In this document: positions 7,571 through 15,108 of the stretch, piece by piece
Position numbering within the stretch: position 1 is the stretch's first letter
How the letters are laid out: each line of letters begins with the position of its first letter
NCBI GenBank assembly: GCA_018240865.1
Contig: JAFEEY010000080.1
Span: 4,469-39,621, forward strand
DNA from: Pseudomonadota bacterium
GTDB taxonomy: Bacteria; Pseudomonadota; Alphaproteobacteria; Sphingomonadales; Sphingomonadaceae
Reading direction: 5' to 3'
Length of the DNA stretch: 35,153 bases
Notes under the pieces: model-generated
The model's database searches: none
Told to the model about the DNA's origin: nothing
What the model saw: the letters and a program-made list of their open reading frames with translations, nothing else
Made by a program: the position numbers and the translations under genes

Positions 7571-9357
7571 AACGTCTTCAGATAGTTCAGCAGGGCGGTC
7601 CGTTGCTCGGGCGTCAGCGTGCCGACGCCATAATCATGGCCCATATTGGAATTGCCGGTCACCGCCGTGTCGAACGTAAAGCTGTTGCCCGGCGCGTTCG
7701 CCTGAGTCGAATAGCCGGCCAGCACCGGATCATAGTCGCGCGTGCCCATCCGGAACGTCTTGCTGCGCTGTGCCGGCGGCAGCAGCAGCTCGTACAGGTT
7801 CGGGACGGAGCCGTTGTGCAGATAGGGCGCCGTCGCCCAGATGCCGTCCAGCGGTCGCGCCTTGTACGCCATGAAGGGGCTGTTCGCGGCATAGCAGGCC
7901 TGCAGGATCAGCGGCCTGGGGTTCGGCACTTCCTCGATCACCACGCGCGGACGGCCGCCGGCGCCGAAGAAAACGCGCGCGGTCTGGGCGATGATCTGGC
8001 CCTTCTTGCCGATCATCGCGCCCTTTACGAGGGTCTCCAGCTGCTCGGCGAGCGGCTCCACCGCCCCCATTTTCTCGCCATTGCCGATATAGCCCTTGGG
8101 GATGCCCTGCATATTGCCGGTGGCGGAGCGATAGGTGATCGCGTTGCAGGCCATCCACGGGTCGGTCGCATTACGATCGTCGGGCTTCAGCGTGACCATC
8201 GTAACCTTGTACGGCTCGCTGCCCGGCTGCGGCGCATGGCAGCTCGCGCATTTCTGGCCGAACAGCGTCTTGCCTTCGTCCAGCTGCTGCTTCTTGGCCT
8301 CGGTATCGTCGAGCGCGCCGAATGCCGCCGGCCAGCGTGGCGCTTTCAGATGGGCGAGCTGGGTCTCCAGCCGGATCAGATTGTCCGCCCAGACGCTCGA
8401 TTTATATCCGCCCAGCCCATTGCCGGGCTTGGTCGCGACATCGCCGAACACGCCGATCACTTCGCCGGTGTTCCGTCCCATCGCGCCGTAATCGAGATAG
8501 CGCGACCCGCCGAGCGGCAGCCGCGCATTGGTCACGATCCCGTTCCATTGCAGCCGGTCGTGCCGATAGATGTCCCACAGGAACGGATAGCTGACCGGAG
8601 CGTCGGCGGCGTTGACCGACGGGTTGGGGGCGCCGTTGAACAGCGCGACCTTGTTGAAGATATGGCCGAACGCATCCACCCGGCCATAGCCATAGGGCTG
8701 CTGCTGGCCGTTCAGCCGTTCGACCTTTTCCTCCCAGGCGATCAGCTTGCCCAGCGCATCGCGGAGCAGGGTGCGATTGGCCTCATTATCGTCCTTCAGC
8801 ACGGCCTTGGCGAAGCGGTCGAATTTGCCCGCATCGTCGCGCGTGGCCTTCAGTGCCGCGTCCAGATCGACGATGAAGGTCTGGAAATCGAACAGCGACG
8901 GGCCGCCGTCGATCCGCATCGCCTGTCCGCGATAATTGAGCTCGGCGGTGTGACAGGCGGAGCAATTGAGGCCGACCCATTGCTCCTTCGGGCCTTGGCC
9001 TGCGAACCAGCGCAGCTTGCTGACGGTCAGGTCGCTATCGTCATTGTCGTCGATCGCGAAACCCAGCGGCAGATTGTTCTGCACGCCCGGCAGCAGGCGG
9101 TAGCGCGACATATTCGCCATGTCGCCAAAGGGCTCGGTGCTCGTCGGCCGCTCCAGTGCGCGGAACCAGGCGAGCGGCATCAGGCGCGACCCTTGCGTCG
9201 CTGCATACCAGCGCGCCTGATCGTCCGGGGACCAGCCCTGCGGCCAGTCGGGCGGCGCGGCCGTCTTGCCGAGTTGGCAGGCGCTCAAAGCCAGCAGAGA
9301 TGCGGCACCAGCCAAGGCGAAACCGCGCCCGCCGGCCATATTCAGGGTGAGTTTCAT
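7567..9357 (-). CDS. RoxA-like di-heme cytochrome c lipoprotein
   Basis: This 596-residue protein has a lipoprotein signal (hydrophobic stretch 12-26, lipobox LSAC with Cys27), so it is exported and lipid-anchored. It has two c-type heme sites: CSACH (132-136) and CASCH (370-374). The C-terminal block DGIWATAPYLHNGSVPNLYE is typical of the RoxA/LcpK-related and di-heme peroxidase-like group, whose characterised member RoxA is a rubber oxygenase. Length is a little below that of RoxA (about 680). Whether it is an oxygenase, a peroxidase or only an electron carrier is not decided. It is co-translated with the P450 downstream. A G-rich stretch (AAGGGGGG) lies about eight bases before the ATG. 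A soluble P450 and an exported cytochrome act in different compartments, so the pairing is odd. Confidence 0.9.
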   Translation of the reverse strand: MKLTLNMAGGRGFALAGAASLLALSACQLGKTAAPPDWPQGWSPDDQARWYAATQGSRLMPLAWFRALERPTSTEPFGDMANMSRYRLLPGVQNNLPLGFAIDDNDDSDLTVSKLRWFAGQGPKEQWVGLNCSACHTAELNYRGQAMRIDGGPSLFDFQTFIVDLDAALKATRDDAGKFDRFAKAVLKDDNEANRTLLRDALGKLIAWEEKVERLNGQQQPYGYGRVDAFGHIFNKVALFNGAPNPSVNAADAPVSYPFLWDIYRHDRLQWNGIVTNARLPLGGSRYLDYGAMGRNTGEVIGVFGDVATKPGNGLGGYKSSVWADNLIRLETQLAHLKAPRWPAAFGALDDTEAKKQQLDEGKTLFGQKCASCHAPQPGSEPYKVTMVTLKPDDRNATDPWMACNAITYRSATGNMQGIPKGYIGNGEKMGAVEPLAEQLETLVKGAMIGKKGQIIAQTARVFFGAGGRPRVVIEEVPNPRPLILQACYAANSPFMAYKARPLDGIWATAPYLHNGSVPNLYELLLPPAQRSKTFRMGTRDYDPVLAGYSTQANAPGNSFTFDTAVTGNSNMGHDYGVGTLTPEQRTALLNYLKTL

Positions 9358-9406
9358 CGCACGAGCCCCCCTTCGGAAAGGAGGGTCTCATCCGGCCCCT
9401 ATCGAG

Positions 9407-9808
9407 TCAAGCCGAAGGCGCGCGACCCCGCATCGCGTCAGCGCTCCACGCACCGCCGCCGGCTGCCGAAATGTATAGGAAGACGAAGCAGAACAGGATC
9501 GCCGCGTCGCCTCCGTTGAGCGCTGGCCAGAAGGTCTTGGTCGCATGGCCGATGAAATAGGCGACCGCCATTTCGCCCGCGCACAGAAAGGCGACGGGCC
9601 GCGTAAACAGGCCCAGCGCGAGCAGCGCGCCGCCGACGACTTCGATCCAGGCGGCGGCCATCAGCAGCGTGGGCAGCGGATCGGGGACGCCCGGCTGCGG
9701 CGCCGGGAAGTGGAACAGCTTCATCAGCCCATGTTCCATGAACAGCAACGCGGCAATGATACGCAGGACCGACAGCAGACGCGGCGACCAAAGTGCCCAG
9801 TTTTGCAT
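9407..9808 (-). CDS. DoxX family membrane protein
   Basis: A protein of 133 residues with four hydrophobic helices, matching the DoxX/DoxD-like family (PF07681): LLSVLRIIAALLFMEHGLMK at the start, then AAAWIEVVGGALLALGLFT, AFLCAGEMAVAYFIGH and an ILFCFVFLYIS helix. I chose the ATG at 9808 over an upstream in-frame start at 9835 because GGGGAGGAAGCC sits directly in front of it and the conserved part begins there. Family members act in the inner membrane and are often linked to redox or sulfur metabolism, but most have no known function. It lies 49 bases upstream of the RoxA-like cytochrome gene on the same strand and could be in its operon. Confidence 0.9.
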   Translation of the reverse strand: MQNWALWSPRLLSVLRIIAALLFMEHGLMKLFHFPAPQPGVPDPLPTLLMAAAWIEVVGGALLALGLFTRPVAFLCAGEMAVAYFIGHATKTFWPALNGGDAAILFCFVFLYISAAGGGAWSADAMRGRAPSA

Positions 9809-9903
9809 GGCTTCCTCCCCGTTTCCGGCAGGCACCGTCCGTCCCGCCGGTGCGCAGCATGCACCGGACGCGCAAACCTATCAAATGCGAAACGAGTTGG
9901 CCG

Positions 9904-10590
9904 CTAGTCGTCCGCGCCGCGATATTTGAGCTCGAGATATTTGCCCTGCGTGGCGAGCTTGTCGAGATCGCCGCTCGCCAGCTGCTCCGTCATCCGCGCC
10001 AGCTCGCCTTCGACGACGCGCAGCCCCTCGACCAGCTGCGCGTCGGGGCCTTGCCGGCGCAGCTGCTGCGGCACGCGCTGATAGCCGCGGATCAGCTCGG
10101 GCAGCTCCTCGCCGACCAGCCGCCGCACTTCCAGCGCCGCCGGTTCCTTTTCGTCCAGGCCCTGCACGCACGGGGCGAGCCCTTCCAGCCGCACGCCGAT
10201 CTGGTCGAGCAGGCGATTGGCCGGGGCGGGCAGGGCGGGGCGCTGCGTCTCCAGCCACTGCTCGGTGCGCGATGGGAGCGCCTTGATCGCGATCTGCGGC
10301 AGCTCCTCGACCCGCGCTTCCGGCTCGGCGGTGAACAGGACGACGCCGACCCAGGCGAGCATCACCGCCAGCGCCACCGCCATCACGCCGGTGCCGCCGA
10401 TCGGGCTGATCATGCCCCACACGACCGCGCCGACCAGGATCGCCAAGGTCACGAAGAACATGCGCCGCATCATACGCATCATGCGCTGCTGCCGCCGCTC
10501 GCGCCGCCGCCGCGCCGCCGCGCGTCCCTCGGGCGAGACGCGGCGGATCAGCTCTTCGGCTTTGGTGATGATCTGGTCAGGGTCGATCAT
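9904..10590 (-). CDS. XpaC-like membrane protein (partner of TelA)
   Basis: A 228-residue protein with an N-terminal basic helix (RRRRERRQQRMMRMMRR) followed by two membrane helices (FFVTLAILVGAVVWGMI and VMAVALAVMLAWVGVVLF) and a cytoplasmic helical C-terminus. It resembles the XpaC/5-bromo-4-chloroindolyl phosphate hydrolysis family, often found beside telA; the call rests partly on that neighbourhood. The start is the ATG at 10590 because GGAGG (complement of 10597-10601) precedes it. An in-frame ATG at 10671 lies in repeat DNA and is unlikely. The ribosome site overlaps the left edge of a REP element. Function is unknown; a role in envelope stress or toxic-anion tolerance is inference. 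Confidence 0.7.
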   Translation of the reverse strand: MIDPDQIITKAEELIRRVSPEGRAAARRRRERRQQRMMRMMRRMFFVTLAILVGAVVWGMISPIGGTGVMAVALAVMLAWVGVVLFTAEPEARVEELPQIAIKALPSRTEQWLETQRPALPAPANRLLDQIGVRLEGLAPCVQGLDEKEPAALEVRRLVGEELPELIRGYQRVPQQLRRQGPDAQLVEGLRVVEGELARMTEQLASGDLDKLATQGKYLELKYRGADD

Positions 10591-10599
10591 GATGATCCT

Positions 10600-10698
10600 C
10601 CCTCTCCCCGGCGGGGAGAGGGTCGGGGTGAGGGGGCTCGGCGCTGGCTGGATGAACGCAGAACCCCTCACCCAACCCTCTCCCCGCCGGGGAGAGGG
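10600..10698. repeat. REP-like palindrome, type B
   Basis: Two copies of a short palindrome (CTCTCCCCGGCGGGGAGAG and CTCTCCCCGCCGGGGAGAG) flank a spacer and form a larger inverted repeat, with GGGGTGAGGGG facing CCCCTCACCC. It lies between telA and the xpaC-like gene and its edge overlaps the ribosome site of the latter. A related element is at 14061-14187. Confidence 0.85.
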
Positions 10699-10719
10699 CT
10701 ATTGAAAGCATGACGGCCA

Positions 10720-11916
10720 TCACCCCAAATCCAGCGCCTGCAGTGGGGAGCTCTGGCCCTGGTCGGCGCCTTCCGCCCGGGCGATATAGCCCTTGGACTT
10801 CTCGACCTCGGTGGACAGGGCGTTGACCGTCGTCTTCATCGATTCGAGCGCTTTCAGCTTGAACGTGTCGATCGAATCCATCGTGTCATAGACGTTCTGG
10901 AACGCGCGGCTCAGCACTTCCAGCGGGATAGTCGAGGACGCCGCCTGCTCGTGGATCTGGGCGGTCTGCGTCTTCAAGAGCTTGCCGGTCGAATCGATGA
11001 TGTTGGCGGTCGTCGTGTTGAGCGCCGTCACCTGCTCCAGCACCAATTTCTGGTTGGTCAGCGCCTGCGCGACCGTCACTGCTGTGCGCAGCGCGGAAAC
11101 GGTGGTGGTCGAGGCGCGGTCGACGCCCTTGATCAGTTCGACATTGTTCTTCTTGACGAGATCGAGCGCCAGATAGCCCTGCACCGTCACCGCCATCTGG
11201 GTCAGCAGATCCTGGGTGCGCTGGCGGACATAGAAGAGCGCCGTTTCGCGCACTGCCTTGGCCTTGGCGGGATCGGTCGCGTCCAGCTCGTTGGCCTTGT
11301 CCTCAAGCTTGGCGTCCAGCGCCTTGGACATATGGATCATCTGCTCGAGCCGGCCCATCGCCGCCCATAGCTTTTGCCGCTCCACCGTGATCGCGGCATT
11401 GTCCATCAGCAGCTCGTCCTTGCCCTTGGCGAGCTTGCCCAGGATCGCGCCGATATGGCCCTGGGCGGAAGTGTAGCTGTCAAAATAATTGCGCAGCTTG
11501 TTGCCGAAAATCGGGATGATGCCGAAAATCTTGCGGCGCGTGAACAGGTCGCCTTTGCTGGAAGGATCGAGATCCTCGATCGTGCGGCGCAGCTCGGCAA
11601 GGTCGGCACCTACGCCCGACTCCTGATCCATCGCCCGGATCGGCCGGTCGAGGAAGCGATTGCTCTCGCCCGCCGCCGCGCGGATTTCGCGCTGGCCGAG
11701 CGCCGTGATCGAATCGACGCGCTTGCCGAACTCCGGCGAATTCACGTCCTGCGCGATCAACTCGTCGACGAAGCTGTCGACGCGCTTCTCCAGCTCGGTC
11801 TTCTGTTTTTCTTCAAGCGGGACCAGGCCCGCCGCCTTTTCCGGGGCGACGGTGGGTACGGGATCGGGCGGCGTCAGAACCAGGCCGCTTTCCTCCACCG
11901 TGACGGTTTCTGCCAT
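10720..11916 (-). CDS. TelA/KlaA family toxic anion resistance protein
   Basis: A soluble, mainly helical protein of 398 residues matching the TelA family (PF05816). Recognisable segments are the RRKIFGIIPIFGNKLRNYFD block, the long central helices including ERQKLWAAMGRLEQM, and the C-terminal AFQNVYDTMDSIDTFK block. I chose the ATG at 11916 with GGAG eight bases upstream; the TTG one codon earlier is less likely. TelA proteins were first tied to tellurite resistance but are widely conserved and their true role is unclear. The gene lies upstream of the xpaC-like gene on the same strand, with a REP between them. No tellurite reductase or terB/C/D genes are present here. Confidence 0.93.
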   Translation of the reverse strand: MAETVTVEESGLVLTPPDPVPTVAPEKAAGLVPLEEKQKTELEKRVDSFVDELIAQDVNSPEFGKRVDSITALGQREIRAAAGESNRFLDRPIRAMDQESGVGADLAELRRTIEDLDPSSKGDLFTRRKIFGIIPIFGNKLRNYFDSYTSAQGHIGAILGKLAKGKDELLMDNAAITVERQKLWAAMGRLEQMIHMSKALDAKLEDKANELDATDPAKAKAVRETALFYVRQRTQDLLTQMAVTVQGYLALDLVKKNNVELIKGVDRASTTTVSALRTAVTVAQALTNQKLVLEQVTALNTTTANIIDSTGKLLKTQTAQIHEQAASSTIPLEVLSRAFQNVYDTMDSIDTFKLKALESMKTTVNALSTEVEKSKGYIARAEGADQGQSSPLQALDLG

Positions 11917-12025
11917 CAAATCATCTCCTGCCCCTTGCGAGCCAAGAGATTAGAGGCGCGGCGCGCCGGTTCAAGCGGCTTTCGCCGCGCGAGCGTGTTT
12001 TATCCGGTTAATACGGTGATTCTGC

Positions 12026-12229
12026 TTAAAGAGCGAAGCTTCCGCCGATCGCCTGATAGGCGACCCAGCCGGACAACAGCAGCGAAAGAGTGAGCGAAAA
12101 CGCCATCAGGCCCCAGCCGAACAGCGTCACGATGCGGGGATTGGCGCGTTCCGCCCGCTTATTGTTGCTGATGCTGGCGAGAACGAAACTGGCCAGCACG
12201 CCATAAGTGAAAGCTGCGAACTCGAACAT
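12026..12229 (-). CDS. Small two-helix membrane protein
   Basis: A 67-residue protein with two hydrophobic helices (FAAFTYGVLASFVLASI near the N-terminus and a second from about residue 40 to 62) separated by a basic loop (NNKRAERANPR). The basic loop predicts both ends outside and the loop in the cytoplasm. AAGGC precedes the ATG by about four bases. No family is recognised. Coding status is likely but not certain at this size. It stands alone between telA and the thioesterase pair. Confidence 0.6.
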   Translation of the reverse strand: MFEFAAFTYGVLASFVLASISNNKRAERANPRIVTLFGWGLMAFSLTLSLLLSGWVAYQAIGGSFAL

Positions 12230-12350
12230 CTTGCCTTGAATCCCCGGGGCTCTGGAACGCCGTTATGTTGCGGCGCAGCGCACAGCAAGCGGACACCGCG
12301 CCGATTTGCGGCGAACAGGGCTTTGGTAAGCGTTCAAGGTTAACATCACG

Positions 12351-12731
12351 TCAGCGCGCGAGCAGGACGTTCATGCGGGCAACCGCGATTGGCTTGGTCC
12401 GATCGTCCTGCCAGGCGATTGCTTCAAGGTTCGCGACCCGTTTGCCCAGCCGCGTCACCCTGCCGACCGCGAACGTCTCCACCTGCCGGCCGCCGCGCAT
12501 ATAGTCGACCGTGACGGTGATCGGCTTGATGCGCGGGCGGTCCGCATCCGCGAACCGAGCATGGAGGGCGGAGAAGGCCGCCATCTCGAGCAAGCCGCCG
12601 ATCGCGCCGCCGTGCAGGAAGCCCGGCCGCCCCATCACGCCCGTGCTCCACGGCATGGCGAGCACCGGCGCGCCGTCCTCGGTCCCGGCGACCGTCAGGC
12701 CCAGCAGATCGGCATAGGGCGGCAGCGTCAT
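12351..12731 (-). CDS. PaaI-family hotdog thioesterase (second of pair)
   Basis: A 126-residue hotdog-fold protein. The PaaI/acyl-CoA thioesterase signature is present: GRPGFLHGGAIGGLLEMAAF (HGG motif with the helix carrying the catalytic acid), then ITVTVDYMRGG and the closing IAVARMNVLLAR strand. Such enzymes cleave CoA thioesters, often aryl- or acyl-CoA, in the cytoplasm. Its ATG overlaps the stop of the upstream hotdog gene (ATGA at 12728-12731), so the two are co-translated and may form a heteromeric complex. The crotonase gene lies divergently beyond the pair, which fits acyl-CoA metabolism. Substrate unknown. Confidence 0.9.
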   Translation of the reverse strand: MTLPPYADLLGLTVAGTEDGAPVLAMPWSTGVMGRPGFLHGGAIGGLLEMAAFSALHARFADADRPRIKPITVTVDYMRGGRQVETFAVGRVTRLGKRVANLEAIAWQDDRTKPIAVARMNVLLAR

Positions 12732-13201
12732 AGATCGGTGAACATATAGGTGCCGGCGACATGCGCCACCGGGTCGGCGGGGTCGCCGTCATGCGCCTGG
12801 CCGCGCACGAACGCGACATTGCGGGTGATGCGATAGCATTCGCCGCGCCCGATCACCGCTTTGCCCGGCGTGGCGGGGCGCAGATAGTCGACGCGCAGGT
12901 CAAGCGTCGCCTGCGGGCGGAATTCGCCCTGCCGGATCCAGATGGAAAGGCTGGTCGCCATGTCCATCATCGCCAGAATAGGGCCCGAGGCGAGCACGCC
13001 GCTTTCGGGATCGCCGATCAACTTCTCGTGATAGTCGATCGCCAGCTCGGCCCAGTCCGCGCCATGCCCCACATAGCGCAGGCCGATCAGCCCGCCATGC
13101 GCGCGCGCCGCCAAAGTGGAGACGAAGCGATCGGGATCGAAAGGGCCGGGCGCAAGCATTTCGGTGGCGATAGGTTCAATCGCCACCCCATGCAACGTCA
13201 T
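12728..13201 (-). CDS. PaaI-family hotdog thioesterase (first of pair)
   Basis: A hotdog-fold protein of up to 157 residues, a divergent relative of the gene downstream. Key parts are GVLASGPILAMMDMATSLSI (in the place of the HGG helix; Ser-Gly replaces His-Gly), LDLRVDYLRPATPGKAVIG and the closing VAHVAGTYMF strand. The true start is uncertain. The first available ATG (13201) lies inside the REP palindrome at 13197-13260; an internal ATG near 13158 lacks a clear ribosome site. The ATGA overlap with the downstream gene shows co-translation. The missing HGG histidine may mean a different catalytic arrangement or a non-catalytic partner role. Confidence 0.85.
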   Translation of the reverse strand: MTLHGVAIEPIATEMLAPGPFDPDRFVSTLAARAHGGLIGLRYVGHGADWAELAIDYHEKLIGDPESGVLASGPILAMMDMATSLSIWIRQGEFRPQATLDLRVDYLRPATPGKAVIGRGECYRITRNVAFVRGQAHDGDPADPVAHVAGTYMFTDL

Positions 13202-13260
13202 GCCAGCGGAGGCTGGCATCTCTGGCGCCGGTATGAGATGCCAGCCTTCACTGGCATGAC
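13197..13260. repeat. REP-like palindrome, type C, with start codons in both arms
   Basis: Arms 13197-13222 and 13235-13260 match at 24 of 26 positions (outer ends GTCATGCCAG and CTGGCATGAC; inner ends GGCTGGCATCTC and GAGATGCCAGCC). Each arm carries an ATG pointing outward: the candidate start of the leftward thioesterase and an alternative start of the rightward crotonase. Confidence 0.9.
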
Positions 13261-13270
13261 GGAGGTTGGA

Positions 13271-14056
13271 TTGAGCGAGCGCGTCACGATCGCGATGGAT
13301 GGCGTCGTCGCCAATGTGCGGCTGAACCGCGCCGACAAACTGAACGCGCTCGATCCGGCAATGTTCGAGGGGATCGAACAGGCACTGGCCGATCTGCGCG
13401 CGACGCCCGGCCTGCGCGCGGTGGTGCTGTCGGGCGAAGGTCGCGCCTTTTCCGCCGGACTCGACATGGCGTCGATGGCCTCGGGCGGGGCAAGCGCGGG
13501 CAAGACGCTGACCGACCGTACCCATGGCATCGCCAATATCTTCCAGCATGTCGCCTGGGGCTGGCGCGAGCTGCCGGTGCCGGTGATCGCGGCGGTCCAC
13601 GGCATCGCCTTCGGCGGCGGCTTCCAGATCATGTCTGGCGCGGACATCCGCATCGTGCACCCGGCCGCGCGCCTCTCGATCATGGAAATGAAATGGGGCC
13701 TGGTGCCGGACATGGCCGGCATCGCGCTGTGGCGGACGCTAGTGCGCGACGACGTGCTGCGCGAACTCACCTACACCCACCGCGAATTCTCAGGCGAAGA
13801 GGCGCTCGCTCACGGCTTCGCCACCCGCCTTTCCGACGATCCCCATGCCGAAGCGATGGCGCTGGCGCGCACGATCGCCGCGAAGAACCCGGACGCCGTG
13901 CGCGGCGCGAAACGCCTCTACAACGCCTACAGCGACGACGCCGAACGCCTGCTGATGGCCGAAAGCGTCGAGCAGGCGGCAGTGATCCGCACGCCCAATC
14001 AGGTGGAAGCGGTGATGGCGAACATGGAGAAGCGCGCGCCGCGGTTCGTGGATTGA
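13271..14056 (+). CDS. Enoyl-CoA hydratase/isomerase (crotonase) family protein
   Basis: A 261-residue crotonase-fold enzyme. The oxyanion-hole segments are GEGRAFSAGLDMAS and AAVHGIAFGGGFQI, and the active-site region is MEMKWGLVPDMAG. It should act on acyl-CoA thioesters in the cytoplasm (hydration, isomerisation or hydrolysis). I prefer a TTG start at 13271 because GGAGG (13261-13265) lies five bases upstream and the homologous N-terminus begins SERVTI. The alternative ATG at 13256 lies in the REP and lacks a ribosome site. The gene is divergent from two thioesterases, suggesting a shared acyl-CoA role. Its end faces queE across a 409-base gap. Confidence 0.92.
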   Translation: MSERVTIAMDGVVANVRLNRADKLNALDPAMFEGIEQALADLRATPGLRAVVLSGEGRAFSAGLDMASMASGGASAGKTLTDRTHGIANIFQHVAWGWRELPVPVIAAVHGIAFGGGFQIMSGADIRIVHPAARLSIMEMKWGLVPDMAGIALWRTLVRDDVLRELTYTHREFSGEEALAHGFATRLSDDPHAEAMALARTIAAKNPDAVRGAKRLYNAYSDDAERLLMAESVEQAAVIRTPNQVEAVMANMEKRAPRFVD

Positions 14057-14060
14057 AACA

Positions 14061-14187
14061 CCTCTCCCCGGCGGGGAGAGGTCGAGTCGGCGTGAGCCGA
14101 CCGGGTGAGGGGAACGGCGTCCTTCCAGCAGGCGCCGAACCCGCTCGCCTGCTGGCGAGTCGCTTCTCCCCAGCGGGAAAGGAGGCC
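14061..14187. repeat. REP-like element, type B, degenerate
   Basis: The left unit CCTCTCCCCGGCGGGGAGAGG (14061-14081) is nearly identical to the core at 10602-10621. It continues into a GTGAGCCGACCGGGTGAGGGG segment ending near 14112. A decayed partner (CTTCTCCCCAGCGGGAAAGG) lies near 14164-14185. It starts five bases after the crotonase stop, in a convergent junction. Confidence 0.7.
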
Positions 14188-14465
14188 GTAGGAGATGCAA
14201 GTTTCGGCGGCGGTTACGGATCGTTCCCATTTAAACCCAAAATCGGCCGCGCCTTACAAAACGCTGTCCTACACGACCAGCGCTGTGCAATCCTCGCCTC
14301 GGCTCTTTCAAATCGTCCGTTCCGGTCGCTTGGCGCGTACCCGAAAATGCACATTCGGCATGTGCCGAACGTGCATTTCGTGCCGGATGCGCCGTTCGCT
14401 GCCCGAGCCTGATCTCTATGGCCAGTGCGACCTTTCGTGACCTTTCGCCGGTCAACTCGGCGCGC
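14188..14465. other. Gene-free convergent junction with a near-perfect 34-base palindrome
   Basis: The stretch between crotonase and queE holds no credible gene. It is less GC-rich than its surroundings. At 14345-14378 lies a palindrome with 16-base arms and a two-base loop, matching at 15 of 16 positions, with core TTCGGCATGTGCCGAA. A bidirectional terminator or protein-binding operator are both possible; there is no long T run. Confidence 0.6.
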
Positions 14466-15098
14466 CTATCTGATTCCCACCGTCTTGTGGGTCTGGAGCG
14501 ACAGCCGCCATTTGGGGTGGGCCATGCAATAGGCGATCGCGGCCTCCGTGTTCTCGGCCAGCGCGGGGCCGTCCATCGGTTGCAGCAGGAAATGGTCGAA
14601 GGCGAGGCTCTCGAACCGCTCCGGCATCGCGAGCGGCTGCGGATAGACCAGTTTCAGCTCGTCGCCTGCCGTCACCGCGAGCGGCGCATCGGCCTTGGGG
14701 CTGACGCACAGCCAGTCGATGCCCGGCGGCGGCGTGACGGTGCCGTTGGTCTCGACCGCGATTTCGAAGCCGCGCGCATGCAGCGCTTCGGTCAGAGCCG
14801 CATCCACCTGCAAGAGCGGCTCGCCGCCGGTCAGCACGACCAGCCGGCGCGCATCGCCGCCGCCCCAATGCGCCGCGATCGCGTCGGCCAGCGCGCCGGC
14901 GTCGCGGAATTTGCCGCCGCCCGTGCCGTCGGTGCCGACGAAATCGGTGTCGCAGAAGCTGCAGACCGCTTGTCCCCGGTCCTGCTCCCGGCCTGACCAC
15001 AAATTGCAGCCGGCGAAGCGGCAGAACACCGCGGCGCGCCCGGCCTGCCGCCCCTCGCCCTGGAGCGTGTAGAAGATTTCCTTGACCGAATAGGCCAT
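14466..15098 (-). CDS. queE: 7-carboxy-7-deazaguanine synthase (QueE)
   Basis: A radical SAM enzyme of 210 residues that makes 7-carboxy-7-deazaguanine, a precursor of queuosine in tRNA. The N-terminus has EIFYTLQGEG. The iron-sulfur cysteines appear as Cys31, Cys46 and Cys49 (CX14CX2C), the expanded spacing known in some QueE proteins, in GCNLWSG...CSFCDTDF. The SAM-binding motif is VVLTGGEPLLQ, followed by VETNGT and CVSPKA. It is the last gene of the leftward hemC-hemD-mitofilin-queE run, 10 bases after the mitofilin-like gene. The other queuosine genes (queC, queD, queF) are not in the window. Confidence 0.95.
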   Translation of the reverse strand: MAYSVKEIFYTLQGEGRQAGRAAVFCRFAGCNLWSGREQDRGQAVCSFCDTDFVGTDGTGGGKFRDAGALADAIAAHWGGGDARRLVVLTGGEPLLQVDAALTEALHARGFEIAVETNGTVTPPPGIDWLCVSPKADAPLAVTAGDELKLVYPQPLAMPERFESLAFDHFLLQPMDGPALAENTEAAIAYCMAHPKWRLSLQTHKTVGIR

Positions 15099-15108
15099 GC
15101 GGCCCGCC

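Noticed and set aside
7603..9519. Long open frame (638 codons) on the + strand opposite the RoxA-like cytochrome gene
   Set aside because: Arg/Ala/Gly-rich translation with no recognisable domain; a codon-bias shadow of the real gene in high-GC DNA.
12761..13270. Long upstream extension of the crotonase frame
   Set aside because: It runs antisense to the thioesterase gene and through a REP; conserved sequence starts at SERVTI.
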